The notes under the pieces are model-generated. The model had not been told where the DNA came from, ran no database searches, and saw only the letters and a program-made list of their open reading frames with translations. A stretch of 64,000 nucleotides of DNA from Trueperella pyogenes. GTDB taxonomy: Bacteria; Actinomycetota; Actinomycetes; Actinomycetales; Actinomycetaceae. How positions within the stretch are numbered: position 1 is the first letter of the stretch; each line of letters opens with the position of its first letter. A program made the translations under genes and the position numbers. Of this stretch, positions 54,719 through 63,994 are shown one piece after another. The DNA is taken from contig NZ_UHHW01000002.1 of the NCBI RefSeq assembly GCF_900460345.1, positions 372,001-436,000 of the forward strand. The letters are read 5' to 3'.

Positions 54719-54740
54719 GCACAATCTCGTCAGGGCACGC

Positions 54741-54779
54741 GGAGGGCCGCCTCGTTCGGAGGCGGCCCTCCCTTTTTAT
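54741..54779 (+). terminator. Classical intrinsic terminator after the binding-protein gene
   Basis: A 13-bp perfect stem (GGAGGGCCGCCTC at 54741-54753, complement at 54759-54771) with loop GTTCG is followed by CTTTTTATT. Confidence 0.92.
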
Positions 54780-54834
54780 TAGCGTGCTTCGGTGACCTGG
54801 ATTGGCTGTTGCGCGGCGTCGGCAGGCCGGGCGC

Positions 54835-54911
54835 CCGACACAAAACATGAATATAGCCTCCACCAGGCCCATATATGAATAGGTGGCCGGTATTTTCAAA
54901 AGAACTGTCGG
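54835..54911. repeat. 77-bp dispersed structured element, copy B
   Basis: It has the same length and terminal hexamers (CCGACA...TGTCGG) as 9299-9375, with 59 of 77 positions identical. The inner stem CCACC/GGTGG replaces CTACC/GGTAG of copy A. It lies in a 422-base region between a terminator and the leader of the ABC exporter. Confidence 0.7.
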
Positions 54912-54932
54912 CAGGCTCTCGGCAGGGGGACA

Positions 54933-54953
54933 TATTCTCAAAAGAACTGTCGG
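54933..54953. repeat. Truncated right end of the 77-bp element
   Basis: Twenty of 21 bases match the right end of copy B (TATTTTCAAAAG...TGTCGG), 42 bases downstream of it. This suggests a partial tandem duplication or a nested insertion. Confidence 0.55.
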
Positions 54954-55009
54954 GCTGGGGGCAAACGAGGCCCGCCCCTAAGCTCCCATGCCATTAACCT
55001 TGGCTCGTG

Positions 55010-55038
55010 TGGCATTTGCGCCTCGTTCGTGCTAATGT
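55010..55038 (+). promoter_or_regulatory. Extended -10 promoter of the leader peptide and ABC exporter
   Basis: TGCTAATGT is an extended -10 (TG at 55030-55031, TAATGT at 55033-55038). TGGCAT (55010-55015), 17 bases upstream, is a weak -35. The predicted start of transcription is at or beside ATG 55046. Confidence 0.5.
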
Positions 55039-55045
55039 CGCTTCC

Positions 55046-55066
55046 ATGTTTATTACGCATCTTTAG
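55046..55066 (+). CDS. Leaderless leader peptide MFITHL
   Basis: ATG 55046 opens a six-codon ORF, MFITHL, ending in TAG 55064-55066. It lies seven bases after the -10 box, so the mRNA should begin with it. Three bases after the stop begins a hairpin CCGCC-ACTT-GGCGG (55070-55083). The layout resembles antibiotic-sensing attenuators, in which a stalled ribosome on the leader changes downstream RNA folding. Confidence 0.5.
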   Translation: MFITHL

Positions 55067-55069
55067 AAG

Positions 55070-55145
55070 CCGCCACTTGGCGGTTTCGTGTGCCCTGATC
55101 AGCCTTGTTTTTCAGCTCCCGCAGAGGAGCTCCCACGTGCGTGGG
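55070..55145 (+). promoter_or_regulatory. Hairpin series in the leader of the ABC exporter
   Basis: Three hairpins follow the leader ORF: CCGCC/GGCGG (55070-55083), AGCTCC/GGAGCT (55114-55131) and CCCACG/CGTGGG (55132-55145). The right arm of the second contains the best ribosome site, GAGGAG (55124-55129), and the third covers the putative GTG start at 55141. Folding would hide the ribosome site. Confidence 0.5.
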
Positions 55146-57207
55146 TGATCTGAAAGCTAAAATGATGCGAAAACTTATTCCCCTTGTATCCCCATATCTG
55201 ACGCGGCTGCCTGGCGTCCGCGCGAAAGTGTGCGAGCGATCGCCGCGCAGCGCGCGGGCCATTAACCAGCGTAGTTTTGAAGTCGGTCCCGTGCCCAAAC
55301 GCTGGCCGCCTGCGCTCGAATTTGCCGCTATTGCGCAAATGGACTCCACGCGCCTCCTGCGGTCGACGGTGGTGAAGAACTGGAAGTTGATCGGGCTGAC
55401 CTCGATGCTGTCGATCGTGGCCTTTGCTTCGTCGGTGCTAATCTCCTGGGCACTCGGCCGCGCTCTTGACGCGGGTATCGATCGAGGCTTGACTACCGAC
55501 CTCTTGCCCGGCCTCGCGCTGCTTATCGGCGTCATTGTCATGCGAATGCTGGGACTGGCCGCAGAACCTTTCCTCATAGTCACGTCGATGCGTGCCGGTG
55601 TGGGATGGTCACTGGCGATGATCCGGCGCGTGGCCGGGGTGCGCGCCGGTGGCCGGGCGGCGATGCCGTCGGGGGAGATAGTTGCGGCCGTCACCACCGA
55701 CACGCACAAACTCGGCCAGATGCTGTACGCAATTCCCGAGCTCATCGCGGGTGTGTTCTCTTTCGGGTTGACGGTGGCGTTGATGTGCACGATCAACGTC
55801 ACCCTTGGGCTCGTCGTCGCCATCGGGCTGCCGGTTTCGATCGGCCTGATGACCTTCCTCATCGCCCCTCTCCAAAAGCGACTCAACGCCCAGCGCGAAG
55901 AGCGCGGAAAACTGACGACTTTAGCCTCCGACGCCGTGGTTGGGCTGCGGGTTCTGCGCGGAGTGGGCGGCGAAAAGATTTATATGAAGCGATACGCGCT
56001 CCAATCGGAAAAAGTGTGTCAGACCGGCATTCGGGCGGCAGCACTGCAAGCGTTCCTCCGCGGGTTGACCTCGGCGGTGCCGGGCGTCTTCACAGCGGCC
56101 ATTGTGGGCGGCGGCTTATGGGAGGTGCTCCACGGCGCGATGACCTACGGAGAGCTCGTCTCTTTCTACGGGTATACCGCGTTCTTGGTCGTGCCGGTCA
56201 CGGCAGCCGCCAGCTTCTTACAGTTCTACACTGACGCAAAGATTGCCGCGGACCGCATCGCCCGCGTGATGGCCATCGAGCCGTTGACCTCGAACCGCGC
56301 GGTCGACCGCGCACTCACCGACGCCCGTGCCCGCTGTCACGCCGTCGGTAAAGCCAACGGCCGACCCTTCCCCACAGAATACGACTGGGGGAGCGCCTAT
56401 CTGCGCGACTGTCGCGACGGCGTCGAGATCCGGCCGGGGATACACACGGCGATCGTGTCGGCGGCTCCGGAGGTTGCGGCCGAACTCGTCGAACGCCTCG
56501 CGCGCGTTGATGACGCCGACGCCGCAAGTGCGCGTTGGGAGGGCAGCTCCCCGGTGCCGTTGACCGCCTTCGATCTGGACGAGGTGCGCCACGGCGTCGT
56601 GCTATCGGACGCAATCGCCCAGCTCTTCCAAGGACGACTGCGATCCAACCTCGAAGGAAACAACGCGGCGTGGCCGCTGCCACGTACGGTCGGGCGCCAG
56701 ATGGCGGACACCGGCGACGGGGCGGGAGTGGCCAACCGTGACCACAAAGTCAATCCAGTTGCCATCGCGGACAGGACGTTGATGCTGGGCATGATCGCTG
56801 CTGATGCGAGCGACATCGTCGATTCTGTTGAAGACGGACTAGACGGTTACATCGCCGAACGTGGTCGCTCCCTGTCGGGAGGACAGCGCCAGCGCGTGGC
56901 GCTCGCCCGCGCGATCCTCACCGAGGCTCCCGTGCTCATTCTCGTCGAGCCGACCTCCGCAGTCGATTCGCACACCGAATCCCGTATCGCGCAACGCCTG
57001 CACCGCGAACGCCGCGGGCGGACCACGGTGATCGTGTCCGCGTCGCCGATCATGCTGGGCGAAGTCGACGAGGTCGTCTTCATCGACGCCGACGGGCACG
57101 AGCTGGCCCGCGGCACACACGACGCTCTGCTGAACGACAGCCGGTATTACGACGTCGTGCATCGAGAATCTGGCGCGGAAAGCACGCAAGGAAAGGGGAT
57201 CTCATGA
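55141..57207 (+). CDS. Heterodimeric ABC exporter subunit with degenerate nucleotide-binding domain
   Basis: About 688 residues: an N-terminal six-helix membrane domain (from about residue 75) fused to an ATPase domain. The LSGGQ signature is intact (56872-56886), but no GxxGxGKS/T Walker A is found. Where it should be, the sequence reads HTAIVSAAPEVAAELVERL. Walker B reads LILVEPTSAVD. This is the non-catalytic partner of an asymmetric exporter. The start is uncertain: GTG 55141 has GAGGAG 11 bases upstream, and ATG 55162 lacks a site. It overlaps the partner gene by four bases (ATGA). Confidence 0.85.
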   Translation: MGDLKAKMMRKLIPLVSPYLTRLPGVRAKVCERSPRSARAINQRSFEVGPVPKRWPPALEFAAIAQMDSTRLLRSTVVKNWKLIGLTSMLSIVAFASSVLISWALGRALDAGIDRGLTTDLLPGLALLIGVIVMRMLGLAAEPFLIVTSMRAGVGWSLAMIRRVAGVRAGGRAAMPSGEIVAAVTTDTHKLGQMLYAIPELIAGVFSFGLTVALMCTINVTLGLVVAIGLPVSIGLMTFLIAPLQKRLNAQREERGKLTTLASDAVVGLRVLRGVGGEKIYMKRYALQSEKVCQTGIRAAALQAFLRGLTSAVPGVFTAAIVGGGLWEVLHGAMTYGELVSFYGYTAFLVVPVTAAASFLQFYTDAKIAADRIARVMAIEPLTSNRAVDRALTDARARCHAVGKANGRPFPTEYDWGSAYLRDCRDGVEIRPGIHTAIVSAAPEVAAELVERLARVDDADAASARWEGSSPVPLTAFDLDEVRHGVVLSDAIAQLFQGRLRSNLEGNNAAWPLPRTVGRQMADTGDGAGVANRDHKVNPVAIADRTLMLGMIAADASDIVDSVEDGLDGYIAERGRSLSGGQRQRVALARAILTEAPVLILVEPTSAVDSHTESRIAQRLHRERRGRTTVIVSASPIMLGEVDEVVFIDADGHELARGTHDALLNDSRYYDVVHRESGAESTQGKGIS

Positions 57208-58934
57208 AGCTACCCATTGCAACAAACCGGACGGTTGCTTCGCAGCTCCTTGAACTGTTTGCGGCATACAAGAGAGAGTTTCTGCTGGTCATCGGGGTGC
57301 AGATTGTCGTCGCAGTGGCGGCGGTCATCACGCCCTGGATGATCGGGCGCTCCTTCGACGCGGTGGCGCTGGGCGCCGGCACATCGGTCATTGGCACCTA
57401 CATTGCTATCATCATTGCCTCCGTGGTGGTCTATTTCCTCGCGGATTGGCTCGCCGATTATCGCAGCCGCGTGTTGGGGCAGAAGGTCTTTAACCAGCTG
57501 CGCGTGCAGCTGGTTGATACGGTCATGCACCTTCCGCTCTCGACGGTCGAAGCTGCAGGTACTGGCGACCTTTTAGGCCGCACTACCTCCGATGTCAACC
57601 GTGTGGAATTCATCGTCCGCCAGGGAATCTCGCGGCTGATGGTGCTCACTTTCCAGGTGTTCGTCACGGTCGTGGCGGCATTCTTGGTGGAATGGCGCGT
57701 CGGTTTCGTGGTGGTGATGAGCTTTGTGCCGCTGTTTTTCGTCATCCGAACGTACTTGCGGCGCACGATTGCGGCCTATCTGGCTTGTTCAGCGCTGCAG
57801 GCCGAGCTCTCCGGTGACATCACCGAGACGGTCGAACAGTCTGCCACCGTGGATTGTCTTGCGATGAGCCAGGTGCGGGTGCGCCGCAGCACGGTGCTGT
57901 TGCGCGAATTCTGGGACAACGAGCGGTACTCGGCGCTTATGCGCGCCTATTTTGCCGCCTCGATGGTGCTGATACTGTATGCGCCCGTGATCCTCGCGAT
58001 CATCTGGGGCGCCTGGCTGGTCGGCTTGGGCTACACGACGGTTGGTGCGGTTATCGCCGTCACGCTTTACGCCCAGCAGCTGCGTTCGCCGCTCGATGAG
58101 CTCGGCTGGTGGATTGACGAGTTACAGTACGCAGCCGTGTCTTTAGCTCGCATCTTCGGTGTGGCTGAGGTTCCGGCCGATCGCCTCGTCACCGACGTCG
58201 TTCCCACCAGTGACGACGTGAGCATCGACCACGTTTCGTTCAGCTATCGTGAGTCCAGGCCAGTCCTACGCGACGTCAACCTCGAGATCGCGCCGGGCGA
58301 GCGCTTGGCGATCGTGGGACCATCCGGCGCGGGCAAATCCACCCTTGGGCGTCTCATAGCGGGTGTCAATGCGCCCGATGCGGGATCGATCCGTGTGGGC
58401 ACAGTAGAAGTGACGCAGCTGCCTGAGGCCACACTGCGCCGGACGGTTGCGCTCGTGACCCAGGAAAGTCACGTATTCGTGGGAACCATTGCGGAGAATC
58501 TACGCTTCGCCAAGGAGAACGCCACCGACGCCGAACTACTCGCGGCGCTCGAGACCGTCGACGCATCCTGGGTCGCCCGTCTCGATGCTGGGCTGCAGAC
58601 CCGGATCGGTTCGGGACACAAGGAGCTCGCGCCTGCGCAAGCACAACAGCTCGCGCTCGCGCGTATCGTGTTGCTCGACCCGGCCGTCCTCATTCTCGAC
58701 GAGGCGACTTCGCTACTCGATCCCACGGCGGCGCGCTCTGCTGAGCAGGCACTGTTGCGCGTGCTACAGGGGCGTACGGTGATCTCGATCGCTCACCGCC
58801 TTTACACTGCTTACGACGCCGATCGTGTGGCCGTAATGATTGACGGGGAAGTGGCTGAACTCGGCTCGCACGCGGAGTTGATCTCACGTGGAGGAGAGTA
58901 CGCCGCGCTATGGGAGGCCTGGCAGCGGGATTAG
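57204..58934 (+). CDS. Heterodimeric ABC exporter subunit with canonical Walker A
   Basis: A 576-residue membrane-ATPase fusion. Walker A GPSGAGKST is at 58317-58343 and Walker B is VLILDEATSLLD. The signature is degenerate (LAPAQ at 58626-58640). Paired with the upstream subunit's LSGGQ it forms the one competent ATP site. The other site has neither a Walker A nor a good signature. Drug, lipid or peptide export is likely. Its stop overlaps the stop of the convergent PH-like gene. Confidence 0.9.
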   Translation: MKLPIATNRTVASQLLELFAAYKREFLLVIGVQIVVAVAAVITPWMIGRSFDAVALGAGTSVIGTYIAIIIASVVVYFLADWLADYRSRVLGQKVFNQLRVQLVDTVMHLPLSTVEAAGTGDLLGRTTSDVNRVEFIVRQGISRLMVLTFQVFVTVVAAFLVEWRVGFVVVMSFVPLFFVIRTYLRRTIAAYLACSALQAELSGDITETVEQSATVDCLAMSQVRVRRSTVLLREFWDNERYSALMRAYFAASMVLILYAPVILAIIWGAWLVGLGYTTVGAVIAVTLYAQQLRSPLDELGWWIDELQYAAVSLARIFGVAEVPADRLVTDVVPTSDDVSIDHVSFSYRESRPVLRDVNLEIAPGERLAIVGPSGAGKSTLGRLIAGVNAPDAGSIRVGTVEVTQLPEATLRRTVALVTQESHVFVGTIAENLRFAKENATDAELLAALETVDASWVARLDAGLQTRIGSGHKELAPAQAQQLALARIVLLDPAVLILDEATSLLDPTAARSAEQALLRVLQGRTVISIAHRLYTAYDADRVAVMIDGEVAELGSHAELISRGGEYAALWEAWQRD

Positions 58935-59548
58935 CGCCAGTTGTACAGGGTGAGAATAGCGCTGGTGAGAGCCAGGCCAAGGACGAGAATGGGCAGGACC
59001 TGGATCCTGACCTCGGATTCGCAGTGCTGGGCGGGCTTGAGGCCTGGCAGGTTCGCGTTGGATGTGATGTTTTGGTGGCGCAGCGTGATGAGATCGGCGG
59101 CGAAACCGGAGGTTACCGTGCGGCTCTGCGTGCCAGAGTCCTTCCATTCGATGTTCGGGTCTGCAGGTTGGGCGCCACTCTTTTGCGCTCGCCAGGAGTT
59201 ATTGAACAGGCCCACAGTGGAGGGAATTGCCCAGACGCTCACTTTGCGGCCGGAGGCTTTGGTGTGCACGTAGATTCCCCAGCGGTTCTCCACCATAGCG
59301 AGGTCTGACCATGGGATGAGGTGTTCGCGAAAGACGTTGACAACGCGCAGACCCCCAGGGTCCACCTCGAGGCGTGGATTGTGAAACACGGTCCAGCCGA
59401 GGGCGACAAGGACAGACGCGATGGGTAGCGCCCACAGCATTTCGCCGATACCGCCGTTTACCGCGGAGCCCACCAGCGAGATCACAGCGAGGGCGTAGAT
59501 CAGGTAGGCGTAGAATCGGGTGTTTTTTCCGCGCAAGATCAAAGTCAT
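58931..59548 (-). CDS. PH-like domain membrane protein
   Basis: A 205-residue protein with two N-terminal hydrophobic helices (YAYLIYALAVISLVGSAV and MLWALPIASVLVALGWTVF). A bacterial PH-like domain follows (RLEVDPGGLRVVNVFREHLIPWSDLAMVE, given as RLEVDPGGLRVVNVF and HLIPWSDLAMVE). The C-terminal helix is VLPILVLGLALTSAILTLY. Common in actinobacteria. Function unknown. It overlaps the ABC exporter's stop by four bases in convergent orientation. Confidence 0.8.
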   Translation of the reverse strand: MTLILRGKNTRFYAYLIYALAVISLVGSAVNGGIGEMLWALPIASVLVALGWTVFHNPRLEVDPGGLRVVNVFREHLIPWSDLAMVENRWGIYVHTKASGRKVSVWAIPSTVGLFNNSWRAQKSGAQPADPNIEWKDSGTQSRTVTSGFAADLITLRHQNITSNANLPGLKPAQHCESEVRIQVLPILVLGLALTSAILTLYNWR

Positions 59549-59787
59549 GCCTCAATTCTTGCAGGATTGAGCCGCAGCCGCGACCGGCCGCGCGTCCCTA
59601 ACCCCTGCAAAAAACCCTGTTTTCGGCGTCGAACCCGAGCAGATCCGGTATTCGCAGACTTTAAGGACGAAACGGCGTGAGGGAGAAAGCGCGCCCGTGT
59701 CATGGTGGAGGGGCGTGTACTTTCGCTCGCATTTGCACTGCGAGTATTATAGGGCTTCGGCTTACTTGCCCAATGCGAAGGAAATCT

Positions 59788-61728
59788 ATGACCTCTACTG
59801 TCCGCAACGATCTGCGCAACGTCGCTATCGTCGCCCACGTCGATCACGGTAAGACCACCCTTGTTGATGCCATGCTGTGGCAGGGAGGGGTCTTCGACCC
59901 ACACGCCACGGTGGAGTCCACCGGTGAGAGGGTGATGGATTCTGGCGATATTGAGCGTGAGAAAGGCATCACGATCCTCGCGAAGAATACGGCGATTGAG
60001 TATGTCGGTCCGTCGGCAGCCGATTTTGGTGCTCCTGAGGGCCTGACGATCAACGTCATCGACACCCCCGGCCACGCCGATTTCTCCGGTGAGGTCGAGC
60101 GCGGCCTGTCGATGGTCGACGGCGTGGTGCTGCTCGTCGACTCGTCTGAGGGCCCACTCCCACAAACCCGCTTTGTGTTGCGCAAGGCGCTCGAGGCCGG
60201 TCTGCCCGTCATTCCGGTCATCAACAAGGTCGATCGCCCGGACGCGCGCATCAGCGAGGTAGTGGAGGAGACTCAGGAGCTCCTGCTCAACCTGGCCTCC
60301 GACGTTGAGACCGAGGGAACCGCTCTCGATCTTGAGGCGATCTTGGAAATCCCTGTCGTGTACGCTGCTGCGAAGGCCGGGCGCGCCTCGCTCACCCAGC
60401 CCGCCGACGGCGACCTGCCCGATTCGCCTAACCTTGAGCCGCTCTTCCGCGCTATCCTCGAGCACGTCCCGGCACCTACTTACGAAGACGACGCCCCGCT
60501 GGTGGCACAAGTGACCAACCTGGATGCGTCCCCATTCCTTGGCCGCCTCGCCCTCGTGCGCGTTTTCTCCGGCGAGCTAAAGAAAGGTGCGTGGGTGGGC
60601 CTCGCGGACGGGCCGGATTCGCCCATCGAACGCGTCCACATCACCGAGCTTTTGCGCACGAAGGGTCTCGAGCGTCGGCCAGCCCCCACTGCCGGTCCGG
60701 GCGATATTGTGGCTATCGCGGGCATCCCGAATATCACGATTGGCCAGACTCTCGTCGATCTGACCGATCCGCGCCCGCGCCCGCCCATCCACATTGACGA
60801 CCCGGCTATCTCCATGACGATTGGCACGAACACATCCCCCTTGGCTGGCCGCGTTTCCGGACACAAGCTAACCGCCCGCCAAATCCGCGATCGCCTCACC
60901 CAGGAGCTCGTGGGCAACGTCTCCATCCGTGTGCTGCCCACTGACCGCCCGGATACCTGGGAAGTCCAAGATCGTGGCGAGCTCGCCCTCGCCGTCCTCG
61001 TGGAGACCATGCGCCGCGAAGGCTTCGAGCTGACCGTGGGCAAGCCGCAGGTGGTGCGCAAGGTGATCGACGGCGTCGTGCACGAACCCTGGGAGCGTGC
61101 GCAAATCGACGTCCCAGAAGAATACCTCGGCGCCGTCACGCAGCTCATGGCGCTGCGCAAGGGCCACTTGGAGACGATGGCGAACCGCGGCTCGGGCTGG
61201 GTGCGCATGGAGTTCATCGTCCCTGCCCGCGGCCTTATCGGCTTTCGCACAAACTTTCTCACGCTTACGCGCGGCACGGGCATATCGACGTCGATCTCGG
61301 ACGGGTATAAGCCATGGGCTGGCGAGATCGTCTCGCGTCAAACGGGCTCGCTCGTCTCGGATCGCCAAGGCCAGGTCACCGCGTTCTCGCTGCAACGCCT
61401 CGAGGATCGGGGCACCTTCTTCGTCGATCCCGGCGAGGAGGTTTACGAAGGCCAGGTCGTGGGGGAGAACCCGCGCAATGAGGACATGGACGTCAACGTG
61501 GTCCGTGCAAAGGAGATGACGAACATGCGTTCTTCTACCGCAGACGTCTTCGAGACCCTGCAGGCGCGCCGCTACCTCACCCTCGAAGAATCGATCGAGT
61601 TCGCCGGCGACGACGAGTGCATCGAGGTGACTCCCGAAACCGTGCGTATCCGCAAGGTCGAGCTGTCTGCGATGCTGCGCGGCCGGGAGGCTGGCCGGAA
61701 GAAAGCTGCGGCGAGGGCAGCCAAGTGA
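59788..61728 (+). CDS. typA: Translational GTPase TypA/BipA
   Basis: A 646-residue ribosome-binding GTPase of the EF-G family that acts in 50S assembly and stress adaptation. G1 is AHVDHGKTT, the switch region [14 protein letters not shown]3 DTPGHADF and G4 NKVDRPDA. Domains II, III and V and the TypA-specific C-terminus follow ([33 protein letters not shown]). ATG 59788 has GAAGGAAA upstream. In-frame upstream codons to 59677 are outside the family. A -10 like TATTAT lies near 59747. Confidence 0.96.
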   Translation: MTSTVRNDLRNVAIVAHVDHGKTTLVDAMLWQGGVFDPHATVESTGERVMDSGDIEREKGITILAKNTAIEYVGPSAADFGAPEGLTINVIDTPGHADFSGEVERGLSMVDGVVLLVDSSEGPLPQTRFVLRKALEAGLPVIPVINKVDRPDARISEVVEETQELLLNLASDVETEGTALDLEAILEIPVVYAAAKAGRASLTQPADGDLPDSPNLEPLFRAILEHVPAPTYEDDAPLVAQVTNLDASPFLGRLALVRVFSGELKKGAWVGLADGPDSPIERVHITELLRTKGLERRPAPTAGPGDIVAIAGIPNITIGQTLVDLTDPRPRPPIHIDDPAISMTIGTNTSPLAGRVSGHKLTARQIRDRLTQELVGNVSIRVLPTDRPDTWEVQDRGELALAVLVETMRREGFELTVGKPQVVRKVIDGVVHEPWERAQIDVPEEYLGAVTQLMALRKGHLETMANRGSGWVRMEFIVPARGLIGFRTNFLTLTRGTGISTSISDGYKPWAGEIVSRQTGSLVSDRQGQVTAFSLQRLEDRGTFFVDPGEEVYEGQVVGENPRNEDMDVNVVRAKEMTNMRSSTADVFETLQARRYLTLEESIEFAGDDECIEVTPETVRIRKVELSAMLRGREAGRKKAAARAAK

Positions 61729-62087
61729 AGTTTCTCCTCGGCGCGCTGACCGGCTTCTTTGCCGCATTGATCGCCACGATCGTTTTTCCAGGCCCGCTGG
61801 ATCTGCCGGTGGTCGGCTTCTGCTTGGGGATCGCGATCCTCGCGGCGGGTGCGTGGTTCATGTGGGAGTGGGGGAAGTTTTTCCCGTGGCTGGGCTACGT
61901 TGGCGGCACGTTCGCGACGACGGCGTGGCTCACCTACTTCCCACCTAGCGGCGACACGTTGCGGGCGGCGAGCCCTGCGTGGACGAATGCCTGGGTGGTG
62001 GCCGCGGCGCTCGCCGTGGTGCTGCCCGCGCTACTCGCTGCGCGATTTACGAAAAAGCGCGCAGGCGGCGAGACCTCCGATTCGTGA
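61725..62087 (+). CDS. Small membrane protein of unknown function
   Basis: A 120-residue protein with four hydrophobic helices. It begins at GTG 61725, overlapping the typA stop (GTGA), so it is translationally coupled. The sequence starts [20 protein letters not shown] and the tail is short and basic (RFTKKRAGG). Family not recognised. Confidence 0.7.
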   Translation: MKFLLGALTGFFAALIATIVFPGPLDLPVVGFCLGIAILAAGAWFMWEWGKFFPWLGYVGGTFATTAWLTYFPPSGDTLRAASPAWTNAWVVAAALAVVLPALLAARFTKKRAGGETSDS

Positions 62088-62152
62088 TTTTCACGGTCTT
62101 TTCTGCATCTTTGCAGTGAGGTCAGTAAAATCGATGTGGATTAGGGGGAAAA

Positions 62153-63994
62153 GTGGCTGATAACCAGGAAGATAACCTTCGCCAGGCGTGGCACAAACGC
62201 CTCGGAGACACGCCTGCAGAATCTGACAGTGCCGACGTCGATATCGATACGCCAGAGACGCAAACCATACAGGCTCCTGAGCCGACGCCGGATGAGACTC
62301 AGGAGTATGCCGCCCAACTCGATACGATGGAGCCGAAGAAGCGCCGCGTCTGGCCGTGGGCGACGGCGGCGTTTCTGGCCCTGGGGGCGGCTTACGTTGG
62401 CGCGGCCTACGCTTACCAAGACAAGATTCCGGCTAACACCTCCATTTCCGGTATTGACGTGAGCGGCATGGATGCGGCTGAGGCGAAAGACGCCGTGGCC
62501 AGCGGCTTGCACGAGGCGCTCACCGCGCCGCGCCAGGTGAGCGTGAATGGATCGACCCAAGAGGACTCGATCAACCCCGGCAACATCTCACTCGCCGTCG
62601 ATTACGAGAAGACCTTCGCCGGTTTGTCAGGATTCTCCCTCGACCCGCGCCGACTGTGGGCACATATTTCAGGCGCAGCCAATGTCGACGCGGTCCTCAC
62701 GGCAGACGACGCCGCCCTCTCGGCAGAGATTGCGCGCCTGGCCGAGGTCTTCAAACAGGATGCCAAGGATGCGGAGCTGACGCTCAACGGTGGCGTTGCC
62801 CAGGTTAAAGACAGCCAAAATGGCCGCAGCGTCGAGGTCGCCAAGGCTCCCGACGCCGTCCTCACCGGGTGGCTCGCCAACGGCCCGATCATGCTCCCCA
62901 CCAGCGCGGTTGAGCCTGCGCTGTCCACGCAGGCCATGAAGGAGTTCGTGGATAAATCGGTTGACCCGCTCTTGAAGGCACCTATTTCAATCACGATCAA
63001 AGACATCATGGTTGAGCTGAAACCCGAGCAGACAGCCAGCATCGTCGGCGTGAAGAATGATGGCGGAAAGCCCTCACTGAGCGTCGATGAGGAAAAGCTG
63101 ACCGCCGTCGTCAACGAGCGTGCGGGCGAGGTGCTCAGCGCCCCTAAGAACGCCACCATCGCGATTGTCAACGGGGCGCCTGCGATCACGCCGTCGCAGC
63201 AGGGCGAGTCGATTGACATCGGGCAGGTGGCCAGCGCGTTGCTCGCCTTGCCACAGGGATCGGGGCGAACCATCGCGGCCGAGGTGAAGGTCCAAGAACC
63301 AGAGCTGACCACCGAGGCGGCCGAAAAGCTGGGCATCAAGGAGGTCATTTCCGAGATTTCCACACCTCTGACGAATGATTCGGTCCGCACCACCAACCTG
63401 GTGGTGGGCACGCGTAAGGTGACCAACACGCTGATCAAGCCCGGTGAGCGCTTCAACCTAGAAAAAGCGCTCGGCCCGATTGACGAGGCCCACGGCTTTG
63501 TCTCCTCAGGCGTTGTCTCCAACGGATTCAACTCCACTGCGCTGGGCGGCGGCCTGTCGCAACTGTCCACCAACACGTTCAACGTGGGCTATCGTGCCGG
63601 CATGGTCGACGTCGCCCACCAGCCGCATTCGAAGTATTTCAAGCGCTACCCGATGGGCCTCGAGGCCACGCTGTGGAGTGGCCAGATCTCAATGATTTGG
63701 GAAAACAACACCCCCTACGGCGTGTTGCTGGAGGCGTGGGTGGCTAATGGGCGCGTCCACACCAGGCTATGGTCGACGCATCATTGGGATGTGGAGGTCT
63801 GGCAGGGCGAGCCCTTTAACTACGTTCAGCCCGAAACACGCACGAACAAGGCTGCCGACTGCGAGCCGTCAGGGGCGGGTGGCCCAGGTTTTTCCGTGAC
63901 AGTGGGGCGTGTGGTCAAGCTTGCCGGTCAGGTTCACGAAAAATCTCAGTACACCTGGACCTACCAGCCGGTACATGCGGTCCGATGCGAATGA
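62153..63994 (+). CDS. VanW-domain cell-envelope protein with peptidoglycan-binding-4 repeats
   Basis: A 613-residue protein anchored by one N-terminal helix (WPWATAAFLALGAAYVGAAY, about residues 66-85) after a charged cytoplasmic start. Two repeated domains of the PG_binding_4 type follow (ISLAVDYEKTFAGL; ITPSQQGESIDI). The VanW domain (LIKPGERFNLEKALGPI, GGGLSQLSTNTFNVGYRAG) leads to the end. Such proteins act outside the membrane on cell wall, and some confer glycopeptide-related traits. The start is GTG 62153, behind AGGGGGAAAA. The last six bases of the window hold nothing further. Confidence 0.85.
   Translation: MADNQEDNLRQAWHKRLGDTPAESDSADVDIDTPETQTIQAPEPTPDETQEYAAQLDTMEPKKRRVWPWATAAFLALGAAYVGAAYAYQDKIPANTSISGIDVSGMDAAEAKDAVASGLHEALTAPRQVSVNGSTQEDSINPGNISLAVDYEKTFAGLSGFSLDPRRLWAHISGAANVDAVLTADDAALSAEIARLAEVFKQDAKDAELTLNGGVAQVKDSQNGRSVEVAKAPDAVLTGWLANGPIMLPTSAVEPALSTQAMKEFVDKSVDPLLKAPISITIKDIMVELKPEQTASIVGVKNDGGKPSLSVDEEKLTAVVNERAGEVLSAPKNATIAIVNGAPAITPSQQGESIDIGQVASALLALPQGSGRTIAAEVKVQEPELTTEAAEKLGIKEVISEISTPLTNDSVRTTNLVVGTRKVTNTLIKPGERFNLEKALGPIDEAHGFVSSGVVSNGFNSTALGGGLSQLSTNTFNVGYRAGMVDVAHQPHSKYFKRYPMGLEATLWSGQISMIWENNTPYGVLLEAWVANGRVHTRLWSTHHWDVEVWQGEPFNYVQPETRTNKAADCEPSGAGGPGFSVTVGRVVKLAGQVHEKSQYTWTYQPVHAVRCE

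Noticed and set aside
60425..60440. CCTAACCTT-like iron half-site
   Set aside because: It lies inside the typA coding sequence, far from a promoter, and covers only one half of the consensus.
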